The position numbers and the translations under genes are program-made. DNA of 64,000 nt, taken from assembly GCF_042685645.1 (NCBI RefSeq), contig NZ_JBHUNX010000001.1, positions 1,860,001 to 1,924,000 of the forward strand, given 5' to 3'. The notes under the pieces were generated by a model that had not been told where the DNA came from, searched no databases, and worked only from the letters and a program-made list of their open reading frames with translations. This document shows, piece by piece, positions 58,950 through 64,000 of the stretch; position 1 is the first letter of the stretch; each line of letters starts with the position of its first letter. The stretch is from Salininema proteolyticum (GTDB lineage Bacteria > Actinomycetota > Actinomycetes > Mycobacteriales > Micromonosporaceae).

Positions 58950-60446
58950 CTACCGAACGGTCACCACAAGAGAGTGGCGGCCGGTGGAGCCGTCGGGGAA
59001 GGTGTCTTTTCTTTCGGCCGTCTGTGTCTCGTCGTCGTGGGTGACGGCCAGGACTTCCAGACGGTGGCGGCCCGGGGTGGCGTCCCATTGCCACCGCCAT
59101 TGCCGCCAGGTATCGGTTCCCATGACGGGAGCTAGCTCGGTGGCGGTCCACGGTCCGTCATCGACGCGTACGCGGACTCCGCGAATGCCGCGCTGCTGTG
59201 CCCAGGCGACTCCGGCAACGGTGCGTGTTCCCGCGGAGAGTTCGGCGAGGGGTTTGGGGGTGTCGATGCGGGAGGAAACTTTGACCGGTGCCGTGGGTGC
59301 CCAACCGCGTCGTACCCAATAGGCGTCGAAGTCCTCGAACGTGGACAGTTCGAGTTCGACCAGCCATTTCGTGGCCGAGCAGTAGCCGTAGAGGCCGGGG
59401 ACGATCATGCGGACGGGAAATCCGTGCTCGTAGGGCAGCGGTTCTCCGTTCATGGCCACGGCCAGGATCGCGTCGCGCCCGTCGATGCACACCGATGTGG
59501 GGGTTCCGCACGTCCACCCGTCGGCGGAGTGTCCGACGACCTGGTCGGCGCCCTCGTGTGGGCGGGCCAGGGCCAAGAGGTCCTCCAGCGGCACGCCCAG
59601 CCAACGTGCATTTCCGACCAGGGTCCCGCCGACTTGGTTGGAGACGCAGGTGAGGGTAAGGTCGCGCTCTATCAACCTCATGTCCAGCAGGTCGCGGTAC
59701 TCGAATTCCAGGGGGTTGTCCACCCGTCCGCCTATTCTCAGGCGATAGTCGGCTATATCGAGTCGCGGTACGGTCAATGCGGTATCCACACGGTAGAAAT
59801 CAGCATTGGGAGTGTGAAACGGTGCGATGCCGGGATCGGTGAACGTCTTATGGTCGGCGGCGGTCGAGGCGGGATCGGGCAGACGTACCTGTGGCCGTCC
59901 GCCGTCGGGAGTGAAGGCGGTCGACAGGAGTCCGCCGGCTACTCCGGCCGCCCCGACACCCGCACCGGCGATCAGCAGCTTTCTGCGATCCACCGTCGTT
60001 CCCGGACCCCCCTCAGAGACCGGAGCGGCCGGCCGATACAGGTAGATGAAGACGAACATCGCCGCGGCGGTCCCGGCCACGGAGGGCAATGCCCACCATG
60101 GCTCTGACGCGGGCCTTGACAAAGCCGCGGCCGCTCCCACCACTCCCATGGCCAAAAGCGCCGCCGGACCGGCGACGGGGTGCGTGAGAGCCAGGATGCC
60201 CACCAAGATGGAGAGACCTGCCAGGATAACCGCTATACCGGCGAGTAGAACGACTTTGTCGTAGATGCCGAACGTCTCGATCGCGAAGTGCTTGACCGGT
60301 TCGGGCGTGGCATCCACGACCACGGCGGCAACCGCCAGCACCGGCGAGGCTTCTCTGGCGAAAGCCATAGCGGCCAGGTGGCCCACGGCGACCGCGGCGC
60401 CGCCGCAGGCCACGCCTGCCAGCCCTCCACAGATTTTCGGTCTCAT
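58950..60446 (-). CDS. Membrane molybdopterin oxidoreductase (sulfite-oxidase family)
   Basis: 498 aa. Four hydrophobic segments in the first 140 residues, a basic stretch VDRRKLLIAGAGVG, then the Mo-cofactor domain with Cys in LTCVSNQVGG, GVPLEDLL and FPVRMIVPGLYGYCSATKWL, and a C-terminal beta dimer domain (GVRVRVDDGPWTATELAP). The catalytic part lies outside the membrane. Substrate unknown; a role in repair of oxidised surface proteins is possible. It lies 40 nt upstream of the fasciclin gene on the same strand. Confidence 0.86.
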   Translation of the reverse strand: MRPKICGGLAGVACGGAAVAVGHLAAMAFAREASPVLAVAAVVVDATPEPVKHFAIETFGIYDKVVLLAGIAVILAGLSILVGILALTHPVAGPAALLAMGVVGAAAALSRPASEPWWALPSVAGTAAAMFVFIYLYRPAAPVSEGGPGTTVDRRKLLIAGAGVGAAGVAGGLLSTAFTPDGGRPQVRLPDPASTAADHKTFTDPGIAPFHTPNADFYRVDTALTVPRLDIADYRLRIGGRVDNPLEFEYRDLLDMRLIERDLTLTCVSNQVGGTLVGNARWLGVPLEDLLALARPHEGADQVVGHSADGWTCGTPTSVCIDGRDAILAVAMNGEPLPYEHGFPVRMIVPGLYGYCSATKWLVELELSTFEDFDAYWVRRGWAPTAPVKVSSRIDTPKPLAELSAGTRTVAGVAWAQQRGIRGVRVRVDDGPWTATELAPVMGTDTWRQWRWQWDATPGRHRLEVLAVTHDDETQTAERKDTFPDGSTGRHSLVVTVR

Positions 60447-60955
60447 ACCCCTAGTTCGGCATGGTCCGGAAAAAGGATTGCCTTGTTCTGCGGGACGGGT
60501 TGTCGCTGTGCCGGGGCACCAGGTCAGTGCCTGTCAGGCCAATCTTTGAGGGGACTTCGTCCGGCTTGGTTCCCGGTAAGAGACAGAGCTTGACGGGGTC
60601 GCCGCCCCGTCCGTACCGGTAGCGGAGCGGTTCGATCGCTTACAGGGTCGGCCCGTGGCACTCGCTGCGCTCCTTAGGAGCGGCGGGACAGTGCGGAGTC
60701 TCCAGACAGGAGCTTGAAATTCTGGAGAGAAAGCGCTCGGACAACGCTCACGAGACCCCATGTACGCAGATTGGAAGGGAGCCCAGGCCGCCCTCAAAAA
60801 CTGAACCACTCGACAACGAGTGTATCGAGGCGGTCTGCCCCAGGACAGTTGTGCGCCGGTTCTCCTTGATTTCAACACTGACCAGAATGGAGTCTCTATG
60901 ACTGGCGCGCGGTGGGGGAGAAAATTTTACGACTGGGCGGAGAGAAGTGAGATAC
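60447..60955. other. About 0.5 kb intergenic, no gene seen
   Basis: Between the Mo-oxidoreductase start and the RskA terminator. Only short frames without family likeness. It should hold the promoter of the oxidoreductase and fasciclin genes; I cannot point to a certain SigK-type -35/-10. Confidence 0.4.
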
Positions 60956-60988
60956 GGGGACGTCCCAGGTGTCAGTCCGGGACGCCCC
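60956..60988 (-). terminator. Terminator of the sigK-rskA operon
   Basis: GGGGACGTCCC (60956-60966) pairs with GGGACGCCCC (60979-60988) with one bulge, 8 nt past the rskA stop. Confidence 0.55.
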
Positions 60989-60995
60989 GTGGTGC

Positions 60996-61724
60996 TCACT
61001 GAAGCGACACTGTCGCCACTGTCGGCAGTGTGGGACTCGCCGAGCCACCTGCCGGCTCGTTGGTCACTCCGAGCACCGTATCAGGGGAGAATCCCGTGAG
61101 CAGGAATCGTGCCGAGGTGTCCCCTGCGTGTAGGACTCCGGCCGACGCCACGTCGTCTCCCTCGATACGCCACAACTGGTAGGTCCGGTTCTCACCGGGC
61201 TCTCCCAATTGATTGACGATGGCCGCGCCCTGGTCGAGCGCGGTAGAGTACGCGTATATCACTGTTCCCCCCGACTCGGGGTTTTCCTGTGCGATCTGCA
61301 CGTCGGGGGAGCCGAGGACGGCGGCGATGCGGTCGCTCTCCTCCAGCGGCGGGGTGGTCAGCCATGTGGTCAGCAACGATGAGACGATCGCTATCACCAT
61401 CGCGGCGGCGACCATGGACAAGATTCTCGCGGTTCGGTGTGTCCTCCGCCCCCAACGACGGCGGTAGGAGCGAACCACGCTGTGCTCGGAGAGCGGTGGT
61501 TCCTGCCGAATGGCGTCGAGGCCTTCCAGGATCGAACGCCCTACCCGGTCGGGAGGCGTCGTCGTCACATCGGCACTCATGCGGGTGACCGTTTCCCGCA
61601 ACTCGCGTACCTCTTGAACGCACACATCACACTCGGCCAAGTGGCGTTCCATCAGCTCGCGCTCGTCATCGTCGACGGCGTCGAGTACATAGGGGCCGAT
61701 CAGTGAATGGACGTCGGTGCTCAT
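60996..61724 (-). CDS. rskA: Anti-sigma-K factor RskA
   Basis: 242 aa. N-terminal zinc-associated anti-sigma motif in MERHLAECDVCVQEV (HxxxCxxC), one membrane helix (about 102-124, ILSMVAAAMVIAIVSSLLTT) and an extracellular RskA domain (YQLWRIEGDDVASAGVLHAG, FLLTGFSPDTVLGVTNEPAG). It binds SigK at the membrane and releases it after regulated proteolysis. ATGA overlap with sigK fixes the start. Confidence 0.9.
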   Translation of the reverse strand: MSTDVHSLIGPYVLDAVDDDERELMERHLAECDVCVQEVRELRETVTRMSADVTTTPPDRVGRSILEGLDAIRQEPPLSEHSVVRSYRRRWGRRTHRTARILSMVAAAMVIAIVSSLLTTWLTTPPLEESDRIAAVLGSPDVQIAQENPESGGTVIYAYSTALDQGAAIVNQLGEPGENRTYQLWRIEGDDVASAGVLHAGDTSARFLLTGFSPDTVLGVTNEPAGGSASPTLPTVATVSLQ

Positions 61725-62353
61725 CTCGCCACCCCCAGGCAGTCGCGTAGTTTGGACAATCCGTCCCGGATGCGGGTCTTCACCGTCGGCAACGCCGCCT
61801 GCAGAAGCTCAGCGACCTGTCGATACGTCAGCCCCCGGTAGTAGGCGAGGCCAATGGCTCGGCGCTGGAGCTCGGTCAGAGTCTTCATGCACCGGCGAAC
61901 CCGGCGGTGCTCGAGATCGTCCAACGCCCTATCGGCTGCCGACAGGGCGTCGACGGTTTCGGCTTCGGCGGCGAAGCGGGCGTCCCTGTTCTCGCTCGCC
62001 TGCCACGCCCGGACTCGATCGACGGCACGGCGGTGGGCCATTGTCATCAACCACGCTTCGGGCGAACCTTTGCGCGCGTCGAAGCGCGCAGCGATCCGCC
62101 AGGCCTCGAAATAGACTTCTTGCACGACTTCTTCCGCCTGAGCATGGTTCTTCAATATCCGCATGCAAAGACCGAAGACGCGTGGACCGGTCGCGCCGTA
62201 GAATGCCGTGAAGGCCTTTTTGTCCCCCACCGCCGCGCCCCGCAGCCAAGAGGCCAAGACGTCGGACGCCTCCCCGGACGGCGTAGCGGTCTGCTGCGCC
62301 TCTTCTTCCTCAGCGTTTCGGAGAAATCGGCCGTCTCTGTTCACCCTCGCCAC
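61721..62353 (-). CDS. sigK: ECF sigma factor SigK
   Basis: 210 aa. Sigma-70 region 2: FTAFYGATGPRVFGLCMRIL, VQEVYFEAWRIAARFD, GSPEAWLMTMAHRRAVDRVR. Region 4: LTELQRRAIGLAYYRGLTYR then QVAELLQAALPTVKTRIRDG. Together with RskA, the fasciclin lipoprotein and the Mo-oxidoreductase it reproduces the SigK regulon known from mycobacteria. Expressed with rskA. Confidence 0.9.
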   Translation of the reverse strand: MARVNRDGRFLRNAEEEEAQQTATPSGEASDVLASWLRGAAVGDKKAFTAFYGATGPRVFGLCMRILKNHAQAEEVVQEVYFEAWRIAARFDARKGSPEAWLMTMAHRRAVDRVRAWQASENRDARFAAEAETVDALSAADRALDDLEHRRVRRCMKTLTELQRRAIGLAYYRGLTYRQVAELLQAALPTVKTRIRDGLSKLRDCLGVAR

Positions 62354-62931
62354 CCTCCCAGTCCGATCCGAAAAAAGGTATCACAGCACGTTCGGACCAA
62401 AGTCGCAAAACGGATTGGTCACTCTCACCGCAGTAAGCGATCACCCCGACAGACGTGTGAAACCCCCGAAAAAACCCGCCGCGCACCAGGCTCGTCCACG
62501 CGATGACGGTGGCACCGACCCCACCGACGTTGCCCGCAACCGGGACAGAGCAGCCAGGCCTGATCGCGCTGGGCGTCGGGAATCTGGCCTGACCTTCCCA
62601 GTCCCCTGGCGGCCGCGGCACACCCTCAAGACGTGGAGCGGGCCGACGACCGTGAGAAAAGACGGACGCCACTACTACAGTGACGTTCCGCTCCGGACAG
62701 TCCTTTCACCCAACGCCCTGCCCGACTCCTCATCAGCCATGCCCGTGTCCCACTCGCGGCCAGGGATCGGAGAGCAAGCGAACCCGTTACGGCCCAAGGG
62801 CGGCCACCACCCAGTGGTGAGCCCTGCGCTCGGCCGGCAGAAATTTCACGGGGCGCAAGGGTTGACGTTCTCCACACCCTAATAGTAAATTAACTTTAAT
62901 GTAAGGGGCGACACCGGACAGGAGACCCGCC
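62354..62931. other. Intergenic region upstream of sigK and the hexosaminidase
   Basis: About 580 nt, divergent. Most shows nothing certain. Just before the hexosaminidase, 62,881-62,905 is A/T-rich (TAGTAAATTAACTTTAATG) and nearly palindromic around AGTAAATTAACT, a likely promoter or operator for that gene. Confidence 0.45.
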
Positions 62932-64000
62932 ATGAAGACCGCCCACGACCTCATCCCCCAACCGACCCACCACCAACAGCACGGCCACGACCTCGACGTC
63001 ACCGCACTCACCGCCATCACCGCACACCCACGCGACCACGACACCGCGCACCTCCTCGCCACCCGCCTCCACCAAGGCACCGGCCACCACATCCCCGTCA
63101 CCACCACACCCACCGACCAACCCGCCATCACCCTCACCTCCACCACCGACCACGACCCCACCGCCATTCCCCAACCCGGAGACGAAGACCACACCCTCAC
63201 CATCGACCACACCGGCATCCACATCAACGCCACCACACCCGCCGGCGTCTCCCGCGCCGCCACCACCCTCCTCCAACTCCTCCCACCGCACGCCCTGCGC
63301 CGCGCACCCATCGAACACAGCACCCTCCCCCACACCACCATCACCGACCGGCCCCGCCTCCCCTGGCGCGGACTGACCATCGACACCGCACGCCACTACA
63401 TCCCCAAACCCGACCTCTTCACCCTCATCGACCAAGCCTGGTTGCACAAGATCAACGTCATCCAACTCCACCTCACCGACGACCAAGGCTGGCGCATCGA
63501 CATCCCCACCCGCCCCGAACTCCGCCGCACCGCCGCCTGGCGCACCGAAACCACCACAGGGCACGCCCTACAGGAAAACCCCGGCGACCGCACACCCCAC
63601 GGAGGCCACTACAGCCTCGCCGACCTCCGCGAGATCAACGCCTACGCCCGCCGCCGGCACATCCTCCTCGTCCCCGAGATCAACCTGCCCGGACACACCC
63701 GCGCCGCGCTCGCCGCCTATCCTGAGATCGGCACGGGTCGACACCGCCCCGTCGCCACCACCTTCGGCGTCTTCTCCGAAGTCATGGAACCCACCGAGAC
63801 GGCCCTCGCCTTCACTCGCGACGTCCTCGACACCGTCGTCGGCGTCTTCGACTCCCCCGTCATCCACATCGGAGGCGACGAGATTCCCCTCGACCAGTGG
63901 AGCCGCAGCCCGCGCGCCCGACGTCTCCTCGATGAGCTCGGCACCGACGACCTCCGCCGGGTCCAAGGCTGGTTCGTGCACGCCGTGGCCGACCATCTCG
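62932..64000 (+). CDS. GH20 beta-N-acetylhexosaminidase, 3' end outside the window
   Basis: At least 356 codons, open to the window edge. N-terminal GH20b-like domain (about 1-125), then the TIM barrel starting RPRLPWRGLTIDTARHYIPK, with HLTDDQGWRIDIP, LVPEINLPGHTRAALAAYP and the catalytic IHIGGDE (Asp-Glu pair). It hydrolyses terminal N-acetylglucosamine from chitin or peptidoglycan fragments. No signal peptide, so the enzyme is probably intracellular, acting on imported disaccharides. The first 230 or so codons are C/A-rich on the coding strand, giving many Thr and His residues. AGGAGAC lies 7 nt before the ATG. Confidence 0.87.
   Translation, partial: MKTAHDLIPQPTHHQQHGHDLDVTALTAITAHPRDHDTAHLLATRLHQGTGHHIPVTTTPTDQPAITLTSTTDHDPTAIPQPGDEDHTLTIDHTGIHINATTPAGVSRAATTLLQLLPPHALRRAPIEHSTLPHTTITDRPRLPWRGLTIDTARHYIPKPDLFTLIDQAWLHKINVIQLHLTDDQGWRIDIPTRPELRRTAAWRTETTTGHALQENPGDRTPHGGHYSLADLREINAYARRRHILLVPEINLPGHTRAALAAYPEIGTGRHRPVATTFGVFSEVMEPTETALAFTRDVLDTVVGVFDSPVIHIGGDEIPLDQWSRSPRARRLLDELGTDDLRRVQGWFVHAVADHL

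Overview
The window is high-GC DNA from an actinobacterium. Evidence for this is the C- or G-ending codon use, a MalT-type (LAL) LuxR regulator, paired bacterial dynamins, a SigK/RskA sigma and anti-sigma pair, a CGNR zinc-finger protein, and an LPxTG surface protein with a short arginine-rich tail. I cannot name the genus from the sequence alone.

Layout, left to right. (1) 0-3.2 kb: the 3' part of a secreted protein gene and a UvrA-like ABC protein of the drug-resistance (DrrC-like) type; the same A/T motif lies upstream of both. (2) 3.5-13.1 kb: a long minus-strand run. First come two dynamin-like GTPases, a membrane-anchored GrpE-like protein, a very acidic protein and a membrane J-domain protein. 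Directly coupled downstream are two NIS siderophore synthetases (IucA/IucC family) and an SbnH-like decarboxylase. (3) 13.2-16.7 kb: a divergent LAL regulator with a frameshift at a C7 tract in its Walker A motif, a small HTH protein and a Pro/Thr-linker protein. (4) 16.9-26.6 kb: housekeeping and accessory genes (DUF4262, an intracellular trypsin-like protease, VOC, TPR, PAQR/TrhA, a hydrolase, two GNATs, ThpR, a PQQ-type sugar dehydrogenase lipoprotein, and a fatty acyl-CoA ligase). (5) 27.0-31.5 kb: a tight four-gene operon, SbnA - SbnB - haem-oxygenase-like diiron enzyme - LctP-type permease. It should make L-2,3-diaminopropionate and then oxidise it or something built from it; this is the best candidate for an undescribed pathway here. 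(6) 31.7-37.2 kb: an 1823-aa sortase-anchored surface protein with nine repeats of about 126 aa. (7) 37.4-41.6 kb: a PPOX/VOC/CGNR group and a MarR-SDR-MFS operon whose MFS gene is cut by a transposon. (8) 41.6-46.8 kb: mobile DNA, namely a Tn3-family derivative with truncated tnpA, then an ISAs1-family IS with a perfect 9-bp target duplication. (9) 46.9-56.3 kb: a membrane-energetics and stress island (two universal stress proteins, CPA2 antiporter, solitary cytochrome b, SHOCT protein, P-type ATPase), flanked on the right by an IS5-like transposase and a resolvase fragment. (10) 58.3-62.4 kb: fasciclin lipoprotein, Mo-cofactor oxidoreductase, RskA and SigK. (11) 62.9 kb to the end: the 5' part of a GH20 beta-N-acetylhexosaminidase.

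Across the window, several blocks (about 5.9-9.2, 14.7-16.7, 22.1-23.0, 27.0-28.3 and 62.9-63.7 kb) have a strong base skew that follows the DNA strand rather than gene orientation. Some of their borders fall inside genes. In two blocks the skew is strong enough to change protein composition (Thr/His/Asn-rich, Arg/Ala-poor). No rRNA, tRNA or CRISPR array was recognised.
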